Source: Rhipicephalus microplus
Taxonomy: Eukaryota; Arthropoda; Arachnida; Ixodida; Ixodidae
Direction: 5' to 3'
DNA length: 64,000 nucleotides
NCBI RefSeq assembly: GCF_043290135.1
Contig: NC_134710.1
Location: 202,971,692-203,035,691 of the forward strand
This document shows positions 23,245-35,356 of this stretch, in pieces (the first letter of the stretch is position 1; each line of letters begins with the position of its first letter). Both the position numbers and the translations under genes were made by a program. The notes beneath the pieces were generated by a model. It saw nothing but the letters and a program-made list of their open reading frames with translations. It was not told the DNA's origin and ran no database searches.

Positions 23245-24935
23245 TATTAATACATGTGAGGCCTAGGTGCAAGAACTTCCAGTTACGATTGCCAGGTTGA
23301 ACTTGCCTGCGGCGAAGTTTCCACCACCACCAACTTTACCTTGCGCCTCTGGCTTGCGCAGTGAACCTTTCTCGGCATCTGAAAGTATTACTACTTTGCT
23401 CCTGACTGTTGCGAGAGGGAAAAGCGAAGAACCATCCCCAGCAACATTTTATTTTCTGAGCGTGCTCTCTTGTTACTTATACTTGGTCACTGCTGTCATA
23501 TGGATGATTTTACGTAAGACATTTGGGTGCAGCCATTTTGGTTTGTAAACTGAAATTTCTTTTTTACTTATGTATATTACGACGTGAATTTATAAGTTAA
23601 GGAAACATCGAATGCACATGCCCAATCATTTTAATGAGTATACGTTCATCGTAGTTAAGTCCTTTTATTTGTTAAAGGGGTGAAATAGCAAGGTAAACAG
23701 CGTATTTGGGTGGCCCCAAAACACATCCGTGAAATCGTCTATACTCTGGCATGGACGGAAACACAGCAAGTACCATAACCTCGTTACGCGTCTATATACA
23801 TCCATTTTTTTGTCGCGCTCCAGATTACACTCAAGTGCCACTATGGCGTACCTCGTAACCAAATAATTATGTGGGTGCATGCGTGCACACTCACAATTCC
23901 GGACCGCTTTTTCCAATTTGCAAGAAGCCATGGGGCAACTCCGCTATTACGCTAATGATATAGGTTATAAAAAATCATGGTTGACCGATTCTTGATAGGG
24001 AAAGACATGCTTGTAAACATAGAGACGTCTTGAACGAGAGTCGCGACACAGATACTGACTGTCGGCGGGAAGGTCGTGCAAGGTCGAAAAAGACACGAAA
24101 GTGATCCTTGTAGACAACTTTTTTATGTAGCATGTACATATGGTCATAGATAGCCAGCACCAAGACGCGAATCATAGACACGTATGGCCATAAGTGAAAT
24201 ATTGTTGTTTATCTTCATATCATTTCGTTTCTGTACACAATAATCGATAACTTAGGTAGTGCTATACCAATTATGATATGCAATTTCTGACTCATGGGAC
24301 AAATGTAATCGTTCTTGTAAGTGAGAAGAGCTGCGCACATAGAACAAAGCTGAGTGGGAAGATATGGAAAGCACTGAAATAATCGAAACAACAGAAACCA
24401 CTCCTGAATGGCTATCCAAGCCCCAAAGCCAGACTTACGAGAGTGGAGCTTCCGCACATGTGTTGCGTTACAACACCTAGTACGGGAAGGTCATACAAGG
24501 GTAGAAAGATTTCGCTGTTGGTTTCGGTTTGGTTCTACGAGTGTATCTAGCAAATATATTTTTTTGTTTTTTGCACGTATTCAGATATGAAACTTTCTCA
24601 GATATCACTACCATATTCAAGAACTATCGTAAAGAAATCGAATATTAAAAATCACAATAATAAGTAACCATGACAGTTGATGTATTTATGGACAAAACAC
24701 TGAAATATTAAATAACCAAAACTACCAGCGGAAACATTCTGCAAGACGTCCCCTTGAGATGTCCAGGTTTACACTGCTCTGAGTGCTACTTACGTACACT
24801 TAGAAAGCTATCGGCAGAATATGTGACTACCTTGCACTATGCATGGGTTTGCCTCCTGCTGCGGTCCTAATTTTTATTCTGTCGCATCTGCGCTGTCGTT
24901 ATCGGCTCTTTTTAAGGCTCTAAAGTTTCAATTAC
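23245..24935. other. No feature recognised
   Basis: No known repeat body or coding family seen. Open frames are below 95 codons without motifs. Confidence 0.35.
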
Positions 24936-24939
24936 CAAT

Positions 24940-25268
24940 GTCTGTTCTCGCTGTTCCTGGGCACTCACAAACAGTCAATCACCCGTGGCGCATAGCCACA
25001 TACCACAACACGTGGTATACAGGTATGTGCCACAGGTGTCAGGAGGATAGAGTTTAGGGATTACGTGACAGGGTTTTTATGTTATTCATGTCATGACCAC
25101 ACGGCCGTATTGATCAAGTCCTCTTTGTCTCCCAACCTGTTTTGGGCTATAGCAGGCTAAGGGGGTGATCACGAGAGCACCCGCACGTAGGTGGCTAAAA
25201 AGGTAAATATGAACATTGTGAAAAAAAACTCAAAATGCCTTTGCTTCGCTAAAAGATGCTTCGCATTT
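24940..25268 (-). repeat. Second single-unit copy of the AAATGCGAAGC element
   Basis: On the minus strand it opens aaatgcgaagcatcttttag and contains one catgac-rich unit (gtcatgacatgaataacat). It ends near cccaggaacag, matching the end of the copy at 16945-17281. Confidence 0.55.
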
Positions 25269-25429
25269 GATACCAAGTGCCTAGACTAAGAATAAAAAGA
25301 TAGATGTAACAACAGAGTATTTTTACATTGTCGGATGGCTGAAAGAAATCATGACTGACGGCACAAGTTAGATGTGTAGCAAGTGTTCGGAAGTGTACAC
25401 CAAGGCGCAATAAAAATTTGTTTACCGAG

Positions 25430-26030
25430 TGAGACAAGCTCAATGCCATGATAAGGAGAGGGATCAACCGCGCACTCGGACTACCAAATTACGCATGCAC
25501 TGACCGACTTCTGCAGTCGGGTATTCACAATACCCTAGAAGAGATCGCGGAAGCACAAGTTAGGTACAGATTGTCATACTTTTTGGCACCAGGGTGGGCA
25601 GGTGACTCCTCACTGAGATGGGTGCCCCACCCAACAAAGTTTAAGACGCCTACCAGGGCCTTCTGAAAGAGCAAAAAGACAATATTGCCATATCCCCCGC
25701 TCCGCGTAATATGCATTGCCAGTGCAATGGGGAAAGAAGGAAGGCCAGAGCGGTGATGCTCCTAAGTTAGGCGACAGAAGTTGCTGGTTAAACCTGCTTG
25801 GTCAACGTGACCCAATATAAAAACAGCAATGGTTTTGCAGCAGTATCGGTCAATCAAAGGGGTTCGACCATTAACGCCGTTTCAGTACGATTCTCGTCGT
25901 TGTGTGCGGCTGAGCAAGTGGCCATTACCTTGGTGCTTCTCGGTGACAAAGAAAAGCATATATTCAGTGACTCCAGGGCAGCCATGCAGGCCTTCAGCGT
26001 TGTAGCCTTGTGTAAAAAAGCTTAGAAAAA
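25430..26030 (+). mobile_element. I-clade LINE fragment: C-terminal RT and RNase H
   Basis: The frame 25448-25666 reads IRRGINRALGLPNYACTDRL then HNTLEEIAEAQ, a stretch I recognise from the region between reverse transcriptase and RNase H in tick I-clade LINEs. The frame 25798-26025 carries YKNSNGFAAVSVN, AAEQVAITLVLL and FSDSRAAMQAF, typical of the LINE RNase H domain. The first catalytic Asp region is altered (VTQYKNS). Stops and a frameshift separate the pieces. It continues at 26660-27265 after an unrelated block. Confidence 0.82.
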
Positions 26031-26034
26031 TACT

Positions 26035-26655
26035 AAACAAGCATGACCACCCAGACTACTTTTTTTTATTTGCGACCAAAACTTGCCTTTAAGGCATAAT
26101 ATTTTTCTGAGTATGTTTGCTAAATGTGCTCCGTTAGGCCGGTGTTGTGCATGAAGTGAAATAGTGCCTTGTGGAATGTGTTCTCATGTATCCGGTCATT
26201 GTAACTGGCTGTGTCGCTGCAGCGAAGGCCGGCTTGAAGGAGGTAACGGAAGCGTTCTGGCTACAACCCTTTACATGTCCATATAAGGTGGCGTGCATAT
26301 GCATGCATCGCTCGAGTGGGACTACACGAACACGTGTCACCAACTCGTAGATGTGACCAGTTCCACGATGATATAACGGCTGGTGTAAGGGCCACCCCGG
26401 CCCGAAGCTTCCTTAGCGCAACTTCTCCCGCCCTAGTAAGGTGAGGGGTGAGAGAGCAGACACACGGTGGAATGAGAGCACGTGTATCCTGCTGGAGTAT
26501 ATTTTTACGAGTATGGAATAAGTATAGGGGCTGAGGTAGAAGGGGAATGGCCTGAAGGTCTATGTATGAAGGGCAGAGCGCTTGCTTGTCAGCAGCAATG
26601 TTGTGTGGGTTCGGAGCATGGCCTTGAATTCAATGTACTTTTACGCAAGTAGCCG
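26035..26655. other. Unassigned block inside the I-clade LINE
   Basis: No LINE peptide is visible here although the element resumes afterwards, so this may be an insertion into the RNase H region or a highly decayed part of it. Confidence 0.35.
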
Positions 26656-26659
26656 TATT

Positions 26660-27265
26660 ATGATTCAGCTTATGAATCGCCCATATTCTCACGTGGTTCG
26701 CCGCTCACATAGCATTCATCAGGGAAGGCTGCACAACCCTTAACGAGCTGGCCCACTCTAAAGCGCGAGGCCTCACTTTCCGTGACCACGAAAAACTCCC
26801 CCGCTGGCCCGCAGTTGTCGAGAACAGATCATTCAACCAGATATAACGAAATACACAGCAGTTATACCTCGGCAAAAGGGAATTTTCCCTTCCTAGCAAA
26901 AATTTAAATAAAGCGCAGGCTTTGACTTTCAGGTTACTGCAGACGGGTTCGGATGCAAGCCCGGCTCATTGGATAAAGTTTATTCCGACATTTATCCTAA
27001 TAGCTCTTGCAGGTACTACTACGAATTCGCTAGCCTAGACCTTATGCTTTGGTGTTGCTCCTCGTTGAGGGACACTGACCAATTCAATGAAGACAAGTGG
27101 CTGTATCCGCTATCGAGAGCCCCAATGTCGGTGATCAACTGTAGGCAGTCCAGAGGGTCGACAATGTGGCGGTGGGGTTGACTTGATGGTCCCAACGTGG
27201 CAGTGGCCTGCTGCGCGTTGAGTCTTGCACCTGATGACTTCAAATAAAGTTTCGAATTTATCCTT
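26660..27265 (+). mobile_element. I-clade LINE 3' region
   Basis: Peptides such as AHSKARGLTFRDHEKLPR and KNLNKAQALTFRLLQTGS are typical of the C-terminal end of tick I-clade LINEs. An AATAAA near 27244 marks the end. Frameshifts are present. Confidence 0.75.
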
Positions 27266-27499
27266 GCTATACGAATTACACTGAGCACTGTAAAGTAATA
27301 ATCTGTCGAGCGCTAAAAAATGTCATGTGGGCATTCTTCTTTTTTGAAGACAACGTCTTTTCCTTCCAGCCATATTCTTTACTGAGGCATCGTGTCCAAT
27401 AGTTTTCACCATAATAAACCACCGGAAAGCAAAATAAATAAATAAGATAACTGCAACGATTTAAGACATAATCTGGAGTTTCCAGTCCTCCATTCCTGT

Positions 27500-28241
27500 T
27501 GAGGGTCAGCTAAAGCCCTTCACAGCAAAGCTTTTTGTTGTCAACGGCATAGCTCTAAAGGCTACCAAAGTTGTCATACTTGCAAGCATGCGCAAAGAGA
27601 TGCTGCAACGAGTGCACCAAGGTCAAAGTGGTTTAGGAATATGCAAATCAAGGGCCCGTAAATTGATGTACTGGCCAGGCATGGCTGTAGATATTGCCCA
27701 TCTTATTGAAAGGTGTGCGTATCAGCAACCTGGCGAGCTTCTTCTCCAGCGTACCGTCCCTGACTTCCCATGGGCCATAGTTGGTGCAGATTTTTGTCAA
27801 CATGCTGGAAAGAGTTATTTGGTTGTCTATGACGCCTACTTCAATTTTTCTGAAGTCAAACACCTAAAGGAGACCTCAGAAACAGCCGTCGTTTTGAAAC
27901 TACGTCATATCTTTGGTAGACATGGGTTACCACTGGAATTTTGCTGTGATGGTGGCCCTCAGTTTGCGTTAAAAGATTTCAAAGATTTTGCGGCTTGTTA
28001 TGACTTCAAGCATACCATATCAAGACCTCATTTTCCCATATCTAATGGACTCGCTGAGAAGGGCGTGCAAGTGGTCAAGCGGATTTTGGACAAGGAGAAA
28101 GGTAAACAATATTTTTATTTGGGCCTTCTAAACTACAAAGTATGCCCTCTTGAGAATGGCCGGTTGCCAGCAGAACTGCTTATGGGACAGAAAACACGCT
28201 GGCCAGGAAAGCCGCGATTAGACTGTAACAACGAACATTGA
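27500..28241 (+). mobile_element. Ty3/Gypsy integrase fragment
   Basis: The open frame 27588-28241 (217 codons) begins within the integrase zinc domain (MRKEMLQRVHQG; upstream, residues such as GIALKATKVV extend it to about 27520) and includes the catalytic core: VGADFCQHAGKSYLVVYDAY, a CDGGPQF segment, then SNGLAEKGVQVVKRIL with the Glu. Thus the D, D and E positions are retained, but the CxxC of the zinc finger is broken (one Cys at RCAYQQ). The frame ends soon after ELLMGQK and is fused to protease sequence. The integrase should follow RT and RNase H, so its place before PR-RT shows rearrangement. Confidence 0.88.
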
Positions 28242-28249
28242 AGGAAAAT

Positions 28250-29430
28250 AGGTGCAGCTGAAGGTCGATACCGGCGCGCAGGCGCCACGTTCACTGTTCA
28301 ACAGGCTCGGTACCAAGCAGGAGCCGTACTTCACAAGGAGCGTCTTGCGTCATTATGGGGGTGAAGAAATACCACACTGAGGGAAGGTTCGCCTCGCCGT
28401 GCAGTTAGATCAGAGACGTGTACTGCTAGAGTTTTTAATCGTAAAGAAGAAGCAAGCCATCTTGAGTCTCGAGGCTAGCGAAAAACTCGGTCTCGTCAAC
28501 AGGGTCAACGCGGTGGACGACAGCGATGGATACGCAAGCCTGAAGCAGACGTATCCAAAGTTATTCACTGGAATCGGAAGGACACAGCGTGAGTACAAAA
28601 TGGTGCTTCGGAAAGACGCGGTCCCTGTGGTACAGCCAACCCAGCGTGGGCCTTACGCACTGAGAAATCCACTCAAGAAAGAACTTGATCAAATGTGTGC
28701 GGCGAACATCATCGAGAAAGTGGAAGGAGCATCAGGCTGGGTAAGTTCCTTGGTTATCGCAAGGAAGACAAATGGAGACATAAAAGTTTGCATGGACCCG
28801 CGATCAATTACTAGGGAAGTGAAAAGAGAACGCTTTCAGTTGCCATGCCGCGAAGAAATCTAGGTTGAGCTAGCGCAAGCAAAATATTCAGCAAACTTGA
28901 TGCTAACAGCGGTTTCCACCAGATTCCTTTAGATAAAAAGACCTCTGAAATTTGTACATTCAGTTCCCTGTTTGGACGTTATCAGTATCTCAGGTTGCCG
29001 TTTGGTATAGCATTTGCACCCGAAGTTTTCCAGCGTACCATGAGCCAGATATTTGATGACCTCCCTGGAACGCGCGTGATTGTGGGGGACTATAACAAAA
29101 AGGAACATGATGAACGACTGCACGAAGCGCTAGCGAGGGCGCAGGCTGAGGGCCTTAATTAAAACGAAGAAAAGTGCATTTTTGTACAAACTGAAATCAC
29201 TTTCTTTGGGTGATAAAATTAGCTACAAGGGTAGTGAGCCTAATCCCGACCTGACAAAGCGTTTACCAAATCATCCTGTGCCAAAGACGAAGAAAGACGT
29301 TCAGCATTTCCTTGGAGCTGTGAACTATTTCGGGAAATACTTGCCGCTGTTGTCAGCCCACACTGAGGCCTTGCGCAGCTTGAGAAGAAACGATACAGTT
29401 TCTGAGTGGAGGCAATATCACGAGCGTGAA
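28250..29430 (+). pseudogene. Ty3/Gypsy protease and reverse transcriptase, inactivated
   Basis: A protease-like motif (KVDTGAQ, about 28264-28284) is followed in frame pieces by the linker and RT: 28399-28863 carries YALRNPLKKELDQM, a GWVSSLVIARKTNGDIKV segment and CMDPRSI. After a TAG at 28861, LDANSGFHQIPLDKK-type and PFGIA-type peptides follow near 28890-29030 with frame changes. The catalytic YxDD region is replaced by VGDY with a deletion near 29085. The thumb/connection part (DVQHFLGAVNYFGKYLPLLS) ends at 29430. Confidence 0.88.
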
Positions 29431-29448
29431 TGAGAGCAGCGTTCGGAG

Positions 29449-29575
29449 GCTTCGTCTCATCAGCAGTTCTCCTGGCGACTGGTCACCCTCAAGAGGGCAC
29501 ACTCTATAGTTTAGAAGGCCCAAATAAAAATCTTCTTTATCTTTCTCCGTCTTGTCCAAAATCCGCTTTACCACT
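29449..29575 (-). mobile_element. Inverted Ty3/Gypsy integrase C-terminal fragment
   Basis: On the minus strand the peptide VVKRILDKTEKDKEDFYLGL plus NYRVCPLEG repeats the integrase piece found on the + strand at 28070-28150. It therefore belongs to a related but separate copy joined tail to tail with the PR-RT piece. Confidence 0.82.
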
Positions 29576-29579
29576 TGCG

Positions 29580-30315
29580 AGAACATTACTAAAACTACCA
29601 AAAAACTGTAATAAATAGAAACGAAACTGACATGATAATAAGAGAAGACATGATACAATAGGGAATATTTTAAGGGTGGTCTAAAGTGTAACTTGGCCTT
29701 CATTCAAACTCAATTCAATATTCACTAATCAGTCCTTCCACAACTGCGCTTTTTTTATCGCTCGGGTGAAAGGTGCCCATAAGTTTAAGGCGCACCATCT
29801 CCATGTCATGCAAGAATACATTATCTAAGAATAGCTGTTAAAAAGAAAATTTTCCTCAGTACAGGCCCTACACATGGCAATACATTTCTCCGGCAATGCA
29901 ACAAAATATACGATACCCAAAGGTAGGCCCCTTCCCCCTCCCTCTCTTGTTTTTTTTGTACAGTGTGTTTGCATGTTGTGCATGAATGTTAATATTTCTG
30001 AGCTACTTACTAAAGATGAATGCACTAATTAATTTTATTTGCTGCTCTGTTTCAGATGTCTTGCAATAATAAAAAAAGTTATTTTCTTGTACTCTCTTTA
30101 ATGTATTCTGCCTATCCGCAGTCCATAACCGTTTTTTCTGCTTGTGAGAACAAGACAGGTAACTTTTCGGTGCAGCAGTCACAAGCGACTGTTCATATGC
30201 GGATGTCAATTGATAAATCAGGAGCAAAATAAACGCTGCGACGCAAAATGTTTGACTTATGATAACAAAAAAAGTGACAATGAGTAAAACTGGTGCCATC
30301 TGCACACTCGTCATT
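29580..30315. other. No feature recognised
   Basis: AT-rich. Open frames are short and lack motifs. Confidence 0.35.
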
Positions 30316-30500
30316 GTGGCGTAGCTAAGAGCAAGGTCATAGGATAGAATGCCAGCTACGGCTGTCGCATTTCAAAGGAGGTTAAAAAAAGAACTGTTTG
30401 TGTATCATGCACTGGGTGCACGGTAAAGCACTTATGGTTTGAACAAATTCTGAGGCCCCAGTTGCGTTTCGCTTCACAATAACGGTGGTTTTCAGTGCAG
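30316..30500 (+). mobile_element. Ruka SINE, highly diverged
   Basis: The head gtggcgtagctaagagcaag, tgggtgcacggtaaagcact and ataacggtggttttcag segments keep Ruka order and spacing. Confidence 0.6.
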
Positions 30501-30504
30501 AACA

Positions 30505-31790
30505 CAACAAATTATTCCACACCAACAACGAAGGTATGTCGCTGCTTGTATACAAACAGGCATGAGAGCCCCCAAAGTGGACCAGATGACCATGAACGTT
30601 CAATCCGACATCGTGACATGATGTTTCGCAATACTAACTCTCGATCACTCAAAAGACGACTCCAAATTTAGATAAAGGCAGGGAATGGCATGGCACAGAC
30701 TAAGTAAAGTAGAAAGCAACAAATAAAAAAGAACATGAATAGCGTAGACACATGAAAAAATGACGTTAATAATGGCATGAAACACAAGCAAGCACAATCG
30801 TGAATTACCCAAAACTTATTTCGTGAAGGGACGTACACGACACAAACGACGTCATCACTTGACTTGAGTAGCATGTCATATCAAGAAGAGATTTGACATC
30901 GATATGGAGCGAAACAGCATTCGCACTAGATTACTGCACGATATTACATGGAATTTCATGCGCACAACTTGCACATATGACGTGTAGCGTACGCATGTGT
31001 AACTTGCCGCGTGTGCATTGCTTATTTGGGTTCTGATAGAGCGCGGAACACGTAAACAAGCTTTACTCAAGTAATTTGAGCTTCTATAGGTGCTCATGCG
31101 AGTGGCAGAACATCAGTGCATCAAAAAGTTACGCACAATTTGGCTCCATTTAAACCATAACACAGACGGTGGCTTCTTCGACGCCGTCAACCTGGTTGGG
31201 TACGGTGAGTCTGCATGTAGGTAGATCAGTGCGCAAATGGAAGCCTTACGCAAAGCAAACGTCCTAATTTGTCAGTTATATTACAAATGGGGTTGGCGTT
31301 TTCGGTTGTTGACTGCCACGAACATAGTAAGTATTGCAAAATTTAACGCTCACATCATATGATACGTCAGTGTACGTACGAAAGCGTTTAGTTTTTCTTA
31401 GGGGGGGGGGGCTGTGTCGTGCTATCGACACATTTAATTCCAATGTGCAGAATGAGTTCCCTTGGACCACGCAAGTAATGTCAAAAGTAACAATTCAGAC
31501 TATCCAAAGGGCCAATGAAACCTTTTATCCCCTTAGTGTAATAGCGCAGGGACCCAAGCTCCACTCACGCAGCTTTGGCTGCGTAGAGATGTAAACTAGT
31601 CTTGAACGTAGGGTTCCTTTCACAGGAGAGCAACAATGAGCCAAGGCATGCAGCCTTGACACGCTCCAAACAAAGGCCGTATTATCATGCGTTTCACTAC
31701 GGCTGCCCACATTATTGTACATAACTACGATAGCGAACAAGCAGCCACATTGCAAAAATTCTTTTTTGTGAGCCCCCAGAATCTTGCTCT
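30505..31790. other. No feature recognised
   Basis: No repeat family or coding motif seen. A G9 run lies near 31401. Confidence 0.35.
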
Positions 31791-31798
31791 ATAACCAG

Positions 31799-32164
31799 AA
31801 GATGCGTGCGCCAAGCGTACTTGTCTGGATGGCGAGAAGCGCTCAACAAGCTCATTTAGCCGCGCTCATGAGAAAGGTAGCGCCGACCCACGGCTCGAAC
31901 AACGCCCACGAAGTGAAAGAAGATGCTTTCCGTCCACCCAGAATAACTGATAACCCCTCTCGACATGTCTACTTTGACGGTATGCCGTTGTGGAGATGCT
32001 CGGCTCCCCGTAACTATATGAAGGACGGTGCACCTGGTGCCGACACTCTTACATTTTATGTAGCTGAGGAGTTGCTGCATGTAATATCTGGGTTGTTGAG
32101 CATGCCCGATCGACTTGATACAGAAAGGTCTGAAGCAAAGGTGGCGTGCCTGACATACTTGGAG
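31799..32164 (+). CDS. Candidate coding exon, unknown (possible M13 N-terminal-like)
   Basis: A 122-codon open stretch is bounded by a possible acceptor (ataaccag at 31791-31798) and a possible donor (gtcagt at 32165), both in phase 0. It has balanced composition unlike the surrounding shadow frames: SRHVYFDGMPLWRC, NYMKDGAPGADTLTFYVAEE and LLHVISGLLSMPDRL, ending EAKVACLTYLE. The last 35 residues weakly recall the helical N-terminal region of tick M13 peptidases before the cysteine-bearing Y..C element. The acceptor lacks a strong pyrimidine tract, and I found no partner exon with HExxH in the window. It could also be a chance open frame. Confidence 0.3.
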
Positions 32165-32231
32165 GTCAGTTCATTGGAATAAGCCAATAGATACTCGGGA
32201 TTTCTGTCACGATATTAACAAAAAGAAAAAA

Positions 32232-32470
32232 ATGGAAAGAAAAACAAAACGTAGGTACTCAGGCTTTTTCCTTTCTTTCTCTATTTCTCGCTTCTTTTTT
32301 CTTTCAATCACGTTCTGTCTACATCTTTTTCTAATTGATTCTCTTTCTTTCTTTATCATTATTCAGCTCACTTTTCTTTCTCTTTTTTGTAGTTTGCTTT
32401 TTTTCCCTTTCACACTTTCTGTCTGTGATCTGCTGAACTTTCCCTCCTCCTTCTTTTCCTCATCTTAATC
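32232..32470. repeat. Pyrimidine-rich (TTTC)-like low-complexity tract
   Basis: The tract is mainly tttct and cttt units with interruptions. The 78-codon frame through it is low complexity. Confidence 0.8.
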
Positions 32471-32474
32471 CTCA

Positions 32475-34730
32475 GATATCTTCCTCCTCCTCTTGCTGTG
32501 CTCTACTATTCGCCCCTAGATCAAGCAAAGTCGCCTCTTGGTGGCCCCTGGCTGAGGCGCACATAGTGTGAATGGCTCCTTGCATCGTCTGCTAGCCGCG
32601 TAGAGCTTGTACGTGCGCGTACTTCATGCTCATCCTCAAAGGGCGGTTTGTCCCGTTCTGTTAGCGCAAGTTTAATCGCTTGTACATTTGTCTAGCGAGA
32701 TCTAGGCACACATTAGGCCTTGCTCGGTTGTATATACACCTGCAGTAAGGCCCATCTGGCCCTTGCCCAGAGTGCTATCTCATGTCGTCGTACTTTGCAT
32801 TCACCGAGGATCATTTCGGAGTAGGTGCTGCTTTGTATTTGAAGCACACCGTAAAGTGGACTTCGCATAATCCTAAACATAAAAAGTTATAAATGTTTTG
32901 TGAATTTCGCGTTTTAGCGATTCAGTGTAAAGGAAGTTTTGGATTGTTGTTAGGTGTTCAACCGCAGTGCTCTTGCTTATCGGTTATGAGAAGAGCTTTA
33001 TTTGCGCTTGAGATAACTTCTTAGTGTATGGTCTTTGTCCAACTACACCAAAATATTACTCTCTAACAAATTGTGACACTTCGGTACATAAAATGTTCTT
33101 TTTATAGATCACAAAACTGAATGACATGGAGGTGAATGAACGTGAGTTAACGTGTAGAGTTGTTACACTGTGTGAACTTTATACAGACACGTCGGAGGGC
33201 TTAGATACATATTCAATTGAAGTAATCAATATGGTCAAAAATAATCAAGATGGCGTGCCTCACACTTTTAGAGTGTAATTTTACGCAAAACCTCACCATT
33301 ATTTTACATTATACTCAGCGCTTTTCTGGCGTTGTTATAGACTGGCGGAAAGCGTAGACATTCTTCGCTTGAATAACGATGCTTTTGTCCCATAGAATAA
33401 CCGAACCTTTGTTGCATCACCGTCATGGAGATAATCGATCGAAGAAAGCTGTGCGCTGAACTTTTACCTTTTAATATTGGTATTGCATGGAGAACTAGTG
33501 CGCTAAAGCGCTGTCAGTCATGCAGCTTTCCTGAATAACCTTATCAACTGTCTTACATTCATTTCATGGAGAACTTAATTTTAAAAAATGAGGATGTGTA
33601 TTCACGGTTATTTTGGCTCATTAGCCAAGATTATGAGACGCCATTTTGTGGTAGCCAAAACCTGCATGCATAAAGCAAGTAGAGCATTTAGTCGCACTAT
33701 ACAACAGTATGTAGTCAGTGGCACACATTCTGAATCCTTACAAGCAAAAATGCAAGAAACGTCCCCTTGTGCCAAAACACCGGCAGTCGCCAAACGCGAA
33801 TATTCATTCAATGGCAGATTTCACTTCTGCAGTTGTAACAAGCTTCATGCATTCATTCAACAAAGTATGGCATACATGTTACGAGTAGCCAGCCGCCAAC
33901 GCATTTCATTCTCCGACAGTCAGCTCACACTGCTCAGAATGAAGCGCCGCGGCGTACATTTGTATACGCGTCGGCAGCTGCATATTCATACTAGCACGAT
34001 GACAGTGCTGTACCCTATAGCCTGATCTCAGAGCGAATAAAAGGCTAGGTTCTGCTGTGCAAGCAGGCCTGGATAACCGAGAGGTTGCGGCGCTCGTCTT
34101 TGGATTGCGGGTACTGTCTAAAGAAGTAGCTCATACTCATGTATAGGAATCGGTAGCCCACGAAAGTGAAACGTGCCTTTACAAAAGTAGTCTAGTGTTT
34201 ATTGTGCATTGTGTCAGCAAGAAATTGCAGATTACTGTTAGGAACGACAGGCAGCTCGAAACTTTCAGTTCACACCTCCAGCCGAAAGCACGCATGAAAT
34301 TAGCAATACAAAGGACGAGCGCAGACCAACAACTAATAAAAGCTCGACACTTAAAGCACGCTGCTCAAACAGAAAGAAAGACGCACGAAACGAGCGCACA
34401 ATTATACACCGCAAAAGAGCGAACAACTGCCCCAACTCTTCTTGCGTCGTGTGTCAGCAGCGCGCTCCTTTCGTAAACGTGGCCATGGGAGCGTGCGAAG
34501 TGAAGGTTATACTCTCCCGACTTACGAGTCTGACAAGAGCACGCGCAGGAGAGACCAAGCTCCGTGTGGTGGCACTTCACGGAGGCGACGACCGGTAGAG
34601 CGCGTCTAACGCGAGCCTGTTACGCCATCTCGCCCCTGATAACAAAAATGTGCTGAAGTTTCGAAGCTCTTATGACTGCCAAACAATGTATGATGTATGT
34701 AAATGGCTTGTCGTTAGCAATCCACACAAC
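32475..34730. other. No gene recognised
   Basis: One ATG-started frame of 145 codons (33588-34025) has no motif, no signal peptide and a skewed composition, so I treat it as chance. A gagaggttgcggcgctcg segment near 34078 resembles an isolated A box but no B box follows. Confidence 0.4.
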
Positions 34731-34734
34731 ATGC

Positions 34735-34925
34735 GCTCTGTGGCGTAGTGGCTACCGCCACGCGCTGACAAACCAGAGGCTCCTGGTTTGATTCCGCGTG
34801 ACAGATGCTAGTCTTGTGGTTTTATCTTCGCAATCTGTTAGTATATATTTTCCAACATCACTTCCGTGGCGGAATTACGTCAGTGGAGCCATGGTGGACT
34901 CCGGCATAAAACACTTTCGTGTTAG
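34735..34925 (+). mobile_element. Second tRNA-derived SINE type
   Basis: It has an A-box-like tggcgtagtggctacc and, 30 bases on, a B-box-like ggtttgattcc, so a pol III promoter is plausible. The body is unlike Ruka: it continues through gtggcggaattacgtcagtg to gtggactccggcataaaaca. I infer a distinct SINE family. No tail repeat or target duplication is evident. Confidence 0.6.
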
Positions 34926-35356
34926 AAAATATTATGCGTGACCCTTTTCGGAGAGTTCTGAGTTGGAACGTACATGGCTCTCTTTAGAAAGAAACGGCGA
35001 CTCCCATGGTGAGTAAAAGTCAATGTGCCCTATGAGAGACCCCTAATCCTCTTATGAAGTGAAATGGCTATTGTGCAAAGAATCAGGCTACCACTTTTGA
35101 GGGATATAGGCGCCTCTAGCCAGTGACCATTCTACGTGGGTCAAGCAATGGCACGGCTATTATAAGCTGTTCAATTCACACATGCTCTACTTTAGCATGG
35201 CTACTGCTGAAAATAGTGTTCTTCATTTTAAGCAACTCTAAATTTACTTACCGTTGTGCCCAGCAACTGCACGAAAATAGTAATGCGATTTTATCGATCT
35301 TTTATTCAAACTCGTCAAACAACACATTATTTCCAGCAAACTTAAGTAACACAAGA

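Noticed and set aside
31396..31410. G-run as a possible quadruplex
   Set aside because: There is a single run of nine Gs without the further G-runs needed.
33588..34025. 145-codon ATG-started frame
   Set aside because: No motif, signal peptide or homology cue; length is compatible with chance in 64 kb.
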